Of a stretch of 61,625 nucleotides of DNA, positions 33,028-41,744 are shown piece after piece. Below the pieces are notes generated by a model, which saw only the letters and a program-made list of their open reading frames with translations, did no database searches and was not told the origin of the DNA. The position numbers and the translations under genes are program-made. The DNA is from Bacillota bacterium (GTDB lineage Bacteria > Bacillota_A > Clostridia > Lachnospirales > Lachnospiraceae): positions 1 to 61,625 of the forward strand of contig JAEZSL010000120.1 of NCBI GenBank assembly GCA_023443925.1, in the 5' to 3' direction. How positions within the stretch are numbered: position 1 is the stretch's first letter; every line of letters begins with the position of its first letter.

Positions 33028-33951
33028 TTACTTATTACCGCTGATCTTAGGATGCTCCAAACATATCTTTCCATCGGCAAAAGTAAGAGGTGTAATATAA
33101 ACCTGCCTGTCTCCGCTTGGATTGTTATAATCCGTATGGGCATGATAAACACAGTAGTGATCATTTTCCGGAGTCGTTACCACACTGTTATGTCCCGGTC
33201 CCGAGATAACCTCATTTGTTTCCAGAATCGGATTATTATCATATTTGATAAATGGCCCCATAGGGGAATCAGCCACTGCGCCGCCAATTGCATAATACTT
33301 AGAGGCGTAGAAATTGGCGGAATACATCATATGATATTTTCCCTGGTGTTTAATTACAAATGCTCCCTCATTCCAGAACTGCTTCTCGGCTTCATATTTT
33401 CTCTCCCAGTCTTGTTCAGGCCACAGAATCAGCTTACCTTCTCCCACTACTGATATCCGGTCTTCTCCTAATTCCACCACATAGATATCGGATTCCTTTG
33501 CCCCATTTACATAATGATCCGCTCCTGCTCTGGAATAGTATAAGTAATTCTGTGCTCCGTCTTTAAAGATATGAGCATCTAATGCACCATAGCCAAAGTC
33601 AAACATCGGTGTTTCATCAAGTACATCTTCAAATGGGCCTTCCGGATGTCCGGCAACCGCCACTCCTATGCGGAGTGCTTCTTGTTCCTGTATTTTCCAT
33701 TGTGCCGTATAATACATATAGTATTTTCCGTCAAATTCATATACCTCCGGAGCCCAGAAGCAGGAATTTCCAAAGCTTTTATCCGTAGCTTCATAACAGA
33801 TCTTCGGCTGGCTCCAGTCTGATAAATTATCGGACTTCCAGCAGTAGAAACCGTTAAAATTGCTGGTGGCATACATATAATAAGTTCCGTTTACACTTAA
33901 TACATAAGGATCTCCTATATCTTTTATTGCAATGGGGTTCATTATATTCAT
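33028..33951 (-). CDS. Glycoside hydrolase family 43
   Basis: This 307-residue five-bladed beta-propeller enzyme has the three GH43 acidic positions: IGDPYVL near residue 12 (general base Asp), YGALDAHIF (pKa-modulating Asp) and WNEGAFVIKH (acid Glu). It also has the blade motif DGKYYMYYTA. Such enzymes act on arabinose- or xylose-containing side chains. There is no signal peptide, so it works on imported oligosaccharides. Its first codons, with their ribosome site, are duplicated twice upstream as tandem repeats. It occupies the position after jetC where jetD is usually found. Confidence 0.9.
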   Translation of the reverse strand: MNIMNPIAIKDIGDPYVLSVNGTYYMYATSNFNGFYCWKSDNLSDWSQPKICYEATDKSFGNSCFWAPEVYEFDGKYYMYYTAQWKIQEQEALRIGVAVAGHPEGPFEDVLDETPMFDFGYGALDAHIFKDGAQNYLYYSRAGADHYVNGAKESDIYVVELGEDRISVVGEGKLILWPEQDWERKYEAEKQFWNEGAFVIKHQGKYHMMYSANFYASKYYAIGGAVADSPMGPFIKYDNNPILETNEVISGPGHNSVVTTPENDHYCVYHAHTDYNNPSGDRQVYITPLTFADGKICLEHPKISGNK

Positions 33952-34049
33952 GTTTTCTCCTTTGATCTTTTATAGCAATTGGTTCTTAATATTCATGTTT
34001 TTTCTTTTGATCTTCTATAGCAATTGGGTTCTTAATATTCATGTATATT
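33918..34049 (-). repeat. Three tandem copies of the GH43 gene start region
   Basis: Copies of about 45 bases lie at 33918-33963 (the real start), 33964-34008 and 34009-34049. Each upstream copy keeps an ATG followed by Asn-Ile-Lys-Asn and soon meets a stop. Only the copy next to the gene has the full AAAGGAG ribosome site. The upstream copies could act as short decoy or leader frames. Confidence 0.8.
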
Positions 34050-34112
34050 GTAATTTTATTATTCACCAAGCCTTTGCCATATGACATAGAGTGCCCGCCG
34101 TTTAGACCGGTT

Positions 34113-37100
34113 TTATTGCGTCTCTTCCCCAGCCATTAGCAGTTCATCAAAATGGTTTTTCTCAAATTCCTGGATAGAAATCCGGTTTTTGTTGGGATTC
34201 GCGTAGACAAAGGTCTTGTCCACGTTGTCCACATAATTTTGAATCTTATCGTTGGTTGCACTGATAATAGCCTGAAAACCTAATTTCCTTATTAAACCGA
34301 TACAGCTTCCTACCTTCTCTGCATCCATCTTGGAAAAGGCTTCATCCAATACAACAAGTCTTGGTGTGGGACGCCTTCTTATATTTGCCTTTAAGCTGAT
34401 CCGGTATACCTGGGCAAAACTTGCCAGTAAGGCCACATATAAGGGATTCTGGCCTTCTCCCCCTGAATTCTTTGTAAGCATCCGGCTTAAACGCATAGGG
34501 GGCATTCCCTCCACCAGCTGTTCCATATCAAAAGATAGATACGTACGGTAGTCGGAATAATACTCCATATGAAGCCTGGCCTGCTCCAATACCTTAGGAT
34601 CGCTGCTTTCCGGCGGCATAAACAGTTCGATCAGTTCATTAATCAGTTCCCCATAGTTTTCACTGTGCCGCATGGAAAACAAATCCATCTGGTTAACGAC
34701 CTGGTTGCTTAAATGGTGCGGGTTGATATCTAAATTTTCATCCATAAACATATCATAGAATTTACCGGCTTCCCCTTTGTTTCTGGTAATGACAAATTTA
34801 TATTTATCCTTGCCGAAGTCAAGCTGAGCCAAAATCCGGTTTAAATCCTCCTTTTGCTGCAGCACTTCTTTTATGGCATCCCGGATTTTATATATGAAAT
34901 CCGTCTTAAAGTGATAAATGGCAGTCCTGGCCTGGGCACCGGCCTTCTCCGTAAATTCTTTCAACTTATCGCTGGATAAGTTATCAAAAAGCTGGTCGTA
35001 TTCCTGATTATCTTTCTGGGTAAGGGAAAATCCACGGAAGGAATATTGCTTTTGGTAACGTTCTCTGACTCCTACCAGAAGATCAAATTCTTTTTCCGCA
35101 TTTTTATCACTTTCCTGCTTTTTATCTAAGAGATAATTTTTAACGGAATCCAGCCTGCCCTTTCCCCTTTCTTCCATAAAGGTATGAAACTTATCTTCCC
35201 GGTTCCCGTCTGACGTAAAGTTCCTTTCCTTTTGGAGCAGTTCTTCATTCAGATTTATTAATTCCTGACGGTAGCCGTTAAGGGCACTCCTCTTTCTTGA
35301 CAGTTCAATGGCCGAACTCTCCTTAAGGTCTGATTTTGCCTTAATGGTCTGATCCAGTTCTTTCTGCTTTTCTTTCCACTTATCAATATCTTTTTCTTTC
35401 AGTTCTATTATCTTCGCTTCATATTCCTGTTTTTTAGCTTCCTGTTCCGGTATGTCCCTGATATCCAGAAGATATTTCTCATAATCGGCGGTTTCGGCCG
35501 AGAAAGCTTCCAGCTTAAGCACACCGGTCAGCTGGCTTAACAGGGCATCCGACGGTTTTTTCTCTGACTGTAATTCTTCCAGATCATTATTTAACTGTTT
35601 TAACCTGCGTTCTATGGCTTTTCGCCCGATATACGCATTCTCTGTGTATTCTTTCGGATTGATATGCTGGATTTTATACCCCTGGTAAAGGACGCAGCCG
35701 GCTGTGATACCGTTTTTATTATCCCTCAGTTCCTCCAACTGTCCACATTTTATGACCCGTCCCAGTAAATAATCCACATATGCCCTGGCATAATCCACCT
35801 TGGTCTCCACTTCTTCCGCCAGGGCATTTTTATAAACTGACCTTACGTCTTTACATACTTTTTCTGTATCTGCTACCGCTACTTTATAATACCGGTCCGA
35901 CTCCATGGTTTTATAGATTTCAAGTGCCTCTGCGGCGTACTCTGCCGGTACCATTATGGTCAGCTTATTGCCTCCCATATAACCCTCCACCGCATTCCGC
36001 CATTCCTCATTCTTTACTTCCAGAAGATCTGCCAGGATGTCCACCTGTATGGGTTTCTCATGGATTTTTTCCAGTTCCTCCGTAATATGGCGTTTTGCTT
36101 CCAAAAGGTAGGCCGGATATGCTTTCTGTCCGGTCTTTAGCGTCGTGATCTGAGCCGTTATACCACTTATCTTTGTCTTTAATTCCTTAAGAGTCACTAA
36201 CAATTCTTCTTTATCTTTGTCTATATTCTCTCTTACAGAACGGATAGCAGCTTTGATTTTCTCCATATCGGCGCCGTCCGCCTTATAATCGATAAACTTT
36301 TGTATATAGCCTTTCTCTTCCGCCGATAACAATTCCGTTTCCAGCCAGTCCTTTAACAAATTCCCGGTCTTATCATAAGCTCCCTTACTTAAATTCCGGT
36401 ATTCCAGCAGTTGGTTTAAGGAAGTAAGCTCCTTTTCCAGATGTTCATAGCCGCTGTTGCGGATAAAGATAAGGATCTCATCCCGCTTAGCCTGGATCTC
36501 TTTTAGCTGGGTTTCCAGCGTTGCGATTGTCTCCTCCAGCTGACGGGCATCTCTTTCGTAAGCCTGCTGGTACTCCTTTATATGTTCCATTCTTTCCTTA
36601 ATGGATATGATCTCGATTTTATCCATATTATACTGGTACTGGACGGCTTCGCTGCGGCAGGAATCATACTTTTTATACTGGTCCCTGATACTCTTTAAGA
36701 GGGCTATTTCATTTTTGGTATCCTCCAGCTTTCGCTTTAAACGGGTATATTGGGCCACACTGTCCTGCATATCCTCGATATGTATATCATTTTCCACGCA
36801 GATATAATTTTTTACGAAGTCCTCTAATTTCATATCCATCTTAAAAGGAATGGCCTTTTTAAACAGAGCCGGAAAATGCTTTTCATGAAGACCTCCAAAG
36901 TAATTACCATAAAGCTCTGTCCTGAATTTCTCATTGGTCCTGCTTATAAAATATTCTTCTCTGCTGTAATTTTCTCTTAAATATTCCTTTAATTCATTAA
37001 CAGAGAATACCCTCTCACCCTCCCGGTAGCCATTGGGTGCCAAAGGGCCTTTATGCCGGAAAAACATACGGTTAATATCATTTACCGATACATCCACGTC

Positions 37101-37460
37101 AAAAACCACTCCGATGCACTGGAACTGATTGCTTTCCATATCCTGAAATTCCAAAACAATGGTAGTGGAAAAATTCTTATTCCTAAGATAGCCGGCTTCG
37201 TCATTTTCCTGTACCACTTTCATTCCCCTGAGATATTCAATGAGGGAACGGTCCGAATCTTCCTTAGCCGCCTTATTAAAAAACCCGCGGCCGTTGCTGT
37301 CAGCGTAGAGTACGATCTGCAAGGCATCCAATACGGTAGATTTGCCGCTTCCGGAGTGCCCGGTAAAGAAATTAATATCCTTATGAAACGATAATATTTT
37401 TTCATTAATATAATGCCAATTGTTCAGACACATCTTCGTCAGTGCTTGGTAACTGCTCAT
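34113..37460 (-). CDS. jetC: Wadjet/Mks condensin ATPase JetC (MukB-like)
   Basis: This 1115-residue SMC-like protein has Walker A GHSGSGKST at about residues 34-42, long coiled coils at about 240-440 and 600-830 around a hinge-like middle, the signature-like NSGGEGQNPLYVALL, and Walker B VVLDEAF at about 1036-1042. This is the layout of MukB/MksB/JetC condensin subunits. In Wadjet systems JetC with JetA and JetB extrudes DNA loops, and JetD cuts plasmid DNA. I start it at 37460 because an AGGAGGAGG lies 5 bases upstream; it overlaps jetB by 56 bases. No jetD follows. Confidence 0.92.
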   Translation of the reverse strand: MSSYQALTKMCLNNWHYINEKILSFHKDINFFTGHSGSGKSTVLDALQIVLYADSNGRGFFNKAAKEDSDRSLIEYLRGMKVVQENDEAGYLRNKNFSTTIVLEFQDMESNQFQCIGVVFDVDVSVNDINRMFFRHKGPLAPNGYREGERVFSVNELKEYLRENYSREEYFISRTNEKFRTELYGNYFGGLHEKHFPALFKKAIPFKMDMKLEDFVKNYICVENDIHIEDMQDSVAQYTRLKRKLEDTKNEIALLKSIRDQYKKYDSCRSEAVQYQYNMDKIEIISIKERMEHIKEYQQAYERDARQLEETIATLETQLKEIQAKRDEILIFIRNSGYEHLEKELTSLNQLLEYRNLSKGAYDKTGNLLKDWLETELLSAEEKGYIQKFIDYKADGADMEKIKAAIRSVRENIDKDKEELLVTLKELKTKISGITAQITTLKTGQKAYPAYLLEAKRHITEELEKIHEKPIQVDILADLLEVKNEEWRNAVEGYMGGNKLTIMVPAEYAAEALEIYKTMESDRYYKVAVADTEKVCKDVRSVYKNALAEEVETKVDYARAYVDYLLGRVIKCGQLEELRDNKNGITAGCVLYQGYKIQHINPKEYTENAYIGRKAIERRLKQLNNDLEELQSEKKPSDALLSQLTGVLKLEAFSAETADYEKYLLDIRDIPEQEAKKQEYEAKIIELKEKDIDKWKEKQKELDQTIKAKSDLKESSAIELSRKRSALNGYRQELINLNEELLQKERNFTSDGNREDKFHTFMEERGKGRLDSVKNYLLDKKQESDKNAEKEFDLLVGVRERYQKQYSFRGFSLTQKDNQEYDQLFDNLSSDKLKEFTEKAGAQARTAIYHFKTDFIYKIRDAIKEVLQQKEDLNRILAQLDFGKDKYKFVITRNKGEAGKFYDMFMDENLDINPHHLSNQVVNQMDLFSMRHSENYGELINELIELFMPPESSDPKVLEQARLHMEYYSDYRTYLSFDMEQLVEGMPPMRLSRMLTKNSGGEGQNPLYVALLASFAQVYRISLKANIRRRPTPRLVVLDEAFSKMDAEKVGSCIGLIRKLGFQAIISATNDKIQNYVDNVDKTFVYANPNKNRISIQEFEKNHFDELLMAGEETQ

Positions 37461-38067
37461 CCGGTTCCTCCTCCTCATTTTCCTGGTACTGTTCTAAAAG
37501 CCCCTGAATAGACTGGCCGTTTAAGATCAGGCTTACTGTGGGGTAGAGAATCAGCTTCGTACTTCCCTCCAGTTCTCCTATATCCTCCATTACCTCAATT
37601 ACCTGGTATTTCTTTAAGACGGCAATGGTCTTTCTTAATTCCGTAGGTGAGATGGATTTATTGTTCCAAAGGCGGAATAAAAGCAGTTTATCGTATATTT
37701 CATCCAGGGTCGTAAATACCTGGGTGGAATTTGATGCCGTATTCATCTGCTCGTCAAAAATCAATTTTAACAGCAGAATAAACAGAGTTGTCAGCCGGCT
37801 TAATTTATCCCCCTGCACACTCCTGGTTCTTAAGGCCATAATGCCGTACTGGCGGTTTTCAATTAACTCCATATCCCCGATCTTAAAGTATTCCCTTAAG
37901 AAATCAAAATGCCTTTCACAAACCCGGTACATTCTATTTAACTGGTACCGTCCCGATTTTTTATCATATTTTCTCTCCAGGAGGAAGGTGTGGCCATACA
38001 GGTCTTTTATTACCCCCGTAAGTTCTTCTTTATCTTCGTCCAGAAGACCATCATAGTATTCAAACAT
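37405..38067 (-). CDS. jetB: Wadjet/Mks subunit JetB (DUF4194, MukE-like kite protein)
   Basis: This 220-residue protein resembles DUF4194 JetB/MksE subunits: winged-helix features around EEKEELTGVIKDLYG-like (here EDKEELTGVIKDLYG) and RLWNNKSISPTELRKTIAVL, then an acidic C-terminal tail. MukE-type proteins bridge the kleisin and the ATPase heads. TTAGGAG lies 5 bases before the ATG. It lies between jetA and jetC and overlaps jetC, consistent with coupled synthesis of the complex. Identification relies on the operon plus weak sequence memory. Confidence 0.85.
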   Translation of the reverse strand: MFEYYDGLLDEDKEELTGVIKDLYGHTFLLERKYDKKSGRYQLNRMYRVCERHFDFLREYFKIGDMELIENRQYGIMALRTRSVQGDKLSRLTTLFILLLKLIFDEQMNTASNSTQVFTTLDEIYDKLLLFRLWNNKSISPTELRKTIAVLKKYQVIEVMEDIGELEGSTKLILYPTVSLILNGQSIQGLLEQYQENEEEEPDEQLPSTDEDVSEQLALY

Positions 38068-38111
38068 ATAATCTCCTAACTTTTATCCTGTCATCTGACA
38101 GTTTTATCCAT

Positions 38112-38136
38112 AAGAATAGCCTCTTTTGCTATTCTT
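38112..38136. repeat. Dispersed hairpin AAGAATAG...CTATTCTT, copy 1
   Basis: AAGAATAGC and GCTATTCTT pair over a 7-base CTCTTTT loop, overlapping the last codon of jetA in the jetA-jetB gap. Nearly the same 25 bases recur at 58326-58350. Confidence 0.75.
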
Positions 38137-39502
38137 ACTTTAACTTAAAAACCATATCCGGGTAGGAATAGGTGCTGTATTTAAGTTTATCATTTACTCC
38201 CGGAACCACATAGAAGGGACTGCTTTTTCTTACGCTGTAGTCATAAGCCAGGATCAACAGTTCGAATTCCTCCTGATTTGTAACAGGATGCTCTTTGGTA
38301 CGGTAAATTCCTTCCTCCATCCGTTCCGTAATAAACGCTTCAACCTGCTCTTTACTGTAGCGGTGCTTATTGCGGTTTACTTTAAGGATCTCTTCCCTGG
38401 ACAGTTCTTCTTCAACGATTTCTTCTGCTTCAACGGTCTCCTCAAATACCCTGCGCCGGCCCCTCTTTTTATATAAGGAATCCGCGGTAATTACTGTAAA
38501 GTCATTCAACTGCATTGTCTCTGCCGTTTTAGTAAGCAGTTCTTCTTTCCCTTCCCCGCCTAAAAGATTTAAAAGTTTTATAATATTACCTTTCATATTG
38601 TCATCATTGGTCAGAAGATATTCCAGACGGCTTACGGTAGCCCGGATATATTTACTGTGTTCTGAATCAATATGAGCGATCCGCTTCTCCATATTCAGAA
38701 TTCCCTGTTCCAGCCCAAAGATCAGATCGGCAACCTCTGCCTCCACTTCCTCTCTGGTCTTTCCCCCTGCCGATGCTCTGGCAGCAAGTAAGCCGATCCG
38801 GTTTTCATCCTCCTGGATCAGACGGAGCAGTTTTTTAATATCATTTTTATAGATATAAAAATTATCGTTGGTCTTTAATAGACTGTACTTTTTATTGACA
38901 ATGGTATCTACATATACTGTCAAATGTTCCTTTAACAGTTCTTCGTAATTCTCTTTCTCCAATAAAGTAGCAAAAAACCGGTCCATATTATGAAGCATAT
39001 CCTGCAATGACCGGTTTAGCCTGGTCGTATTAATCATAGCGGATTTTAAAAGTTCCAGTCCGGCTTTCCCGTCATGGTAAAAAGAATAAATATTGGTATA
39101 TACATTTTGTATGTAAAGATCCGTTTCTGAAGAATCAGGATCTAACAGGCACTTAAACACTTCGATAAACTGGGAGGAATAGTCCGGGATCACAATATTA
39201 GTTTTAAAAGAACTGTAATCCTCCACTCTTTTCAGCCAGGTAAACCGGATAAGCCGGTTTAATATCCTGGTAGCCATAGGTTCAAACCGGTCCGCCTCTT
39301 CTTCCTCATCATCCGCCGAAATATCTACGATACGGTTTGAAAAATATTCGGCAATCAGCTGGATACAGGACTCTCTGGTAAAAAAGTAATCGTTATATAA
39401 ATATTCGTCATATATCAGCATTAAAGATTCCATATAAATATAGCGGTTCTGTGATTTAAACAGGCTCCAGAACTGTTTTGGTATCTTATAGATTTCTTTC
39501 AT
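38135..39502 (-). CDS. jetA: Wadjet/Mks subunit JetA (MukF/kleisin-like)
   Basis: This 455-residue protein matches the JetA/DUF5716 type: YKIPKQFWSLFKSQNRYIYMESLMLIYDEY-like N-terminal winged helix, a helical middle, and an acidic Glu-rich linker before a C-terminal domain. It corresponds to the kleisin MukF that links the two ATPase heads. I start it at 39502 with AGGGTG about 5 bases upstream; the 21 earlier in-frame codons run through a hairpin repeat. It is the first gene of jetA-jetB-jetC. Repeats of two different dispersed families lie directly at its two ends. Confidence 0.88.
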   Translation of the reverse strand: MKEIYKIPKQFWSLFKSQNRYIYMESLMLIYDEYLYNDYFFTRESCIQLIAEYFSNRIVDISADDEEEEADRFEPMATRILNRLIRFTWLKRVEDYSSFKTNIVIPDYSSQFIEVFKCLLDPDSSETDLYIQNVYTNIYSFYHDGKAGLELLKSAMINTTRLNRSLQDMLHNMDRFFATLLEKENYEELLKEHLTVYVDTIVNKKYSLLKTNDNFYIYKNDIKKLLRLIQEDENRIGLLAARASAGGKTREEVEAEVADLIFGLEQGILNMEKRIAHIDSEHSKYIRATVSRLEYLLTNDDNMKGNIIKLLNLLGGEGKEELLTKTAETMQLNDFTVITADSLYKKRGRRRVFEETVEAEEIVEEELSREEILKVNRNKHRYSKEQVEAFITERMEEGIYRTKEHPVTNQEEFELLILAYDYSVRKSSPFYVVPGVNDKLKYSTYSYPDMVFKLK

Positions 39503-39512
39503 TTTTACACCC

Positions 39513-39546
39513 TTGCATATCGCAAGCAGACTTGCAATATTGCCAC
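39513..39546. repeat. Dispersed GCAAG hairpin in the jetA leader, copy 2
   Basis: GCAAG-caga-CTTGC (39522-39535) with GCATAT and AATATTGC flanks lies about 10 bases upstream of the jetA start and could fold in its mRNA near the ribosome site. It belongs to the family at 3678-3693 and 58396-58429. Further on, ACCCCTATAA and TTATAGGGT (39693-39733) form another hairpin in the same 302-base gap; no gene is seen there. Confidence 0.7.
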
Positions 39547-39804
39547 AGAATAAAATGCGAAGCAAACTTCACAGGTTGTTAGAATCAGTTAGTGGCATCC
39601 TTTCATCGTACTTTATTTTCTTAAGCCTGACACCATGTGCCGCCTTTGCCGTTTTTAAATAAAACTTCCTTTAGACTTTACGGCATAAAATAACCCCTAT
39701 AAAAGAACATGTTTAACTGTCCCCTTATAGGGTACCTTCTATAACAAAATCTTTATGATATCAGGAAATTAAGCGAAGCCGGCTTAAACCGGATCATATA
39801 TTCT

Positions 39805-40575
39805 TTAATACCATCTAGCGAATAGCAAAAGCGGATCTGCCTCGGCTGCCACTTTATCCTCCGTTACCGGTATTGCGTCCAGTACAGTAAAATCATCCCA
39901 GGTATACCAACCGCCAAAAGTAAATCCTTCCCGCTCCGGTTTTGGTAATTTACCGTATTTTTTACCGCAGGTCACTTCCCTCTCATAAGACTCTCCATTG
40001 TAGGCAATAAAAGTAATGGTAAGTTTTTTCTCGGTCCAATGGGCGTACAGTTTCTTTCTGGCAGTTTCATCAAACACCGTACCGGCGGTTACTTTAACTC
40101 CGGCTTTTGCTATAGTGTACCAGCCGTCAAATACATAATTTTCCCGGGTGGGTACCGGCAGTTGTTTCAAATATTTCGTTCCATAATAAACGGTAACCGT
40201 ATCCTGGCTTACCTTGCCTCCGTTGGCATCCATGGTTAAGGTATAGGGTTTCCCTATCCAATGTGCATATAGGGTGTGGTTACCCCGTAATTTAACCTTG
40301 CTGTCTTTCGTAATCTTATTACCGCCGCTGGCGAAAGTATACCAGCCATTAAAGTTATAATAATCTTTCTTTGGCACCGGCAGCTTTCCATAAGTTTCTC
40401 CTATGTTAACATCAACAGAACTGTTATCAAAAGTTCCTCCGGTTGCATCAAATGTCACCGTAAAAGTATCGCCGTTATTCTGGCCTGCTGCGTCTGCCTT
40501 AACCGGAATGGATATTATAAACAAAAGTATGCTAAGTATAATACAGATTGATTTTCCCTTAATTTTATTCGCCAC
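39805..40575 (-). CDS. Secreted protein with three InlB B-repeats (Listeria-Bacteroides repeat)
   Basis: This 256-residue protein has a signal peptide (about residues 1-28, ending ADA) and three tandem repeats of about 70 residues. Each has the pattern D-A-x-G-G, YGKLPVP/YLKQLPVP/YGKLPKP, FNGWYT/FDGWYT/FGGWYT and LYAHW/LFARW. There is no LPXTG or other wall anchor, so it may be released or bind the surface through the repeats. A GTG at 40575 has GGGGG 7 bases upstream; a TTG two codons earlier is possible. It is separate from the jet operon by 230 bases. Confidence 0.88.
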   Translation of the reverse strand: MANKIKGKSICIILSILLFIISIPVKADAAGQNNGDTFTVTFDATGGTFDNSSVDVNIGETYGKLPVPKKDYYNFNGWYTFASGGNKITKDSKVKLRGNHTLYAHWIGKPYTLTMDANGGKVSQDTVTVYYGTKYLKQLPVPTRENYVFDGWYTIAKAGVKVTAGTVFDETARKKLYAHWTEKKLTITFIAYNGESYEREVTCGKKYGKLPKPEREGFTFGGWYTWDDFTVLDAIPVTEDKVAAEADPLLLFARWY

Positions 40576-40581
40576 AAACAA

Positions 40582-40885
40582 ACCCCCAACTTAATTATAG
40601 TATACTTATTTTATCGGTTAATTAATGGATTGTCTTAAATAAATATCTGGCTTCTGTTGTAGTAAACGATAAAAACATTATAACATAAAATAGCATAATA
40701 TGATAATTTAAGTATAAATTTTTTTTGAATAATCCAGGTATATATTGTAAAATGATTATTATACAAAGTTTTCCAAGCTGGCCAGCTTAATAGCTGAAGT
40801 AACTGCTATATATATATGAAGCAAATAACTTGATTCCAGTAATATCATTCTGGTAACATTATTTTAACATGCTTCTAATAACACC
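40582..40885. other. AT-rich intergenic region
   Basis: These 304 bases hold no recognisable gene. They presumably contain the promoter of the InlB-repeat gene and, at the right edge, the upstream part of the response regulator promoter. Confidence 0.4.
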
Positions 40886-41044
40886 AGCTCCCATGGTATA
40901 AATCATCTGCTCGCAGATGCTTTACTGCCTAACTCAGGGTGTGAAATGTCCTTTATTTCACACTAGCTCCCATGGCATAAAACATCTGCTCGCAGATGCT
41001 TTACTGCCTCAAATCAGGGCGTTAAATGCCTTTTATTTCACACT
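40886..41044 (+). repeat. Two 79/80-bp direct repeats, each with internal palindromes, before a response regulator
   Basis: Units 40886-40964 and 40965-41044 are nearly identical. Each holds CATCTGC-tc-GCAGATG and, further on, GTGAAAT...ATTTCAC (perfect in unit 1, one arm altered in unit 2). The array ends 25 bases before the regulator's ATG. It may be a duplicated operator or a leader RNA structure. Confidence 0.8.
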
Positions 41045-41069
41045 ATTCTTAAAAAAAAGGAAAAATAAA

Positions 41070-41744
41070 ATGGGACAAGTAATCCTTTTAATTGAAGATA
41101 ACGAGACTATGGTATTTGGCATAAAAAAATACCTGGAAACTAAAAATTATACGGTTCAAGCTGAAACGACCCTGGACAGCGCTTATAAATATTTAGAAAC
41201 CGATAAACCGGATCTGATGATTGTCGACTGGAATCTGCCGGACGGTACCGGTGACCAGTTATGCCGCAAAATCCGGAGAAAATGGAGCAATCTGCCGATT
41301 ATTTTTTTGACGGTACGGGGAGATGCAGCGGATATGGTACGGGGGTTTGATCTGGGTGCCGATGATTATGTGGTCAAACCTTTTCATCTGGATGTACTCT
41401 ATTCCAGAATCCGTGCTGTCTTAAGGCGAAGCGGAAAAGAAGACAATAACCTGCTTTTGTGCGGCCCTCTCTCTTTCGATAAGAACCGAATGCGGGTCTT
41501 TTGCGGGAATGAGGAAATCCGTTTAAGCGGGCTGGAATATCAGCTGCTGCTTTTATTAATGGAAAATAAAAATCACATTCTGCCCAGAGGCAGGCTTTTA
41601 GAGATTCTGTGGGATTCGGAAGGCAATTTTGTCAATGATAATACTCTGACCGTTACTATAAAACGTCTTCGGGAGAAACTTCATAATCCCTCCTGTATAA
41701 AGACGATTCGGAGTTTCGGATACCGTATGGAGGAGGATGAATGA
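41070..41744 (+). CDS. OmpR-family response regulator
   Basis: This 224-residue protein has a receiver domain (LLIEDNETM, phospho-acceptor Asp53 in IVDWNLPDG, VKPFHLDVLYSRI) and a winged-helix domain (RLSGLEYQLLLLLMEN, NTLTVTIKRLREKL, IRSFGYRMEED). AAGG lies about 9 bases before the ATG at 41070; the longer open frame upstream only reads through the direct repeats. It overlaps the kinase by 4 bases and resembles BceR-type regulators of peptide-resistance transporters. Confidence 0.94.
   Translation: MGQVILLIEDNETMVFGIKKYLETKNYTVQAETTLDSAYKYLETDKPDLMIVDWNLPDGTGDQLCRKIRRKWSNLPIIFLTVRGDAADMVRGFDLGADDYVVKPFHLDVLYSRIRAVLRRSGKEDNNLLLCGPLSFDKNRMRVFCGNEEIRLSGLEYQLLLLLMENKNHILPRGRLLEILWDSEGNFVNDNTLTVTIKRLREKLHNPSCIKTIRSFGYRMEEDE

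Noticed and set aside
33952..34112. Remnant of jetD downstream of jetC
   Set aside because: The 161 bases consist largely of tandem copies of the GH43 start region; I see no fragment resembling JetD.
40917..41069. 51-codon N-terminal extension of the response regulator
   Set aside because: It reads through the direct repeats; the receiver domain begins at the ATG at 41070, which has a ribosome site.
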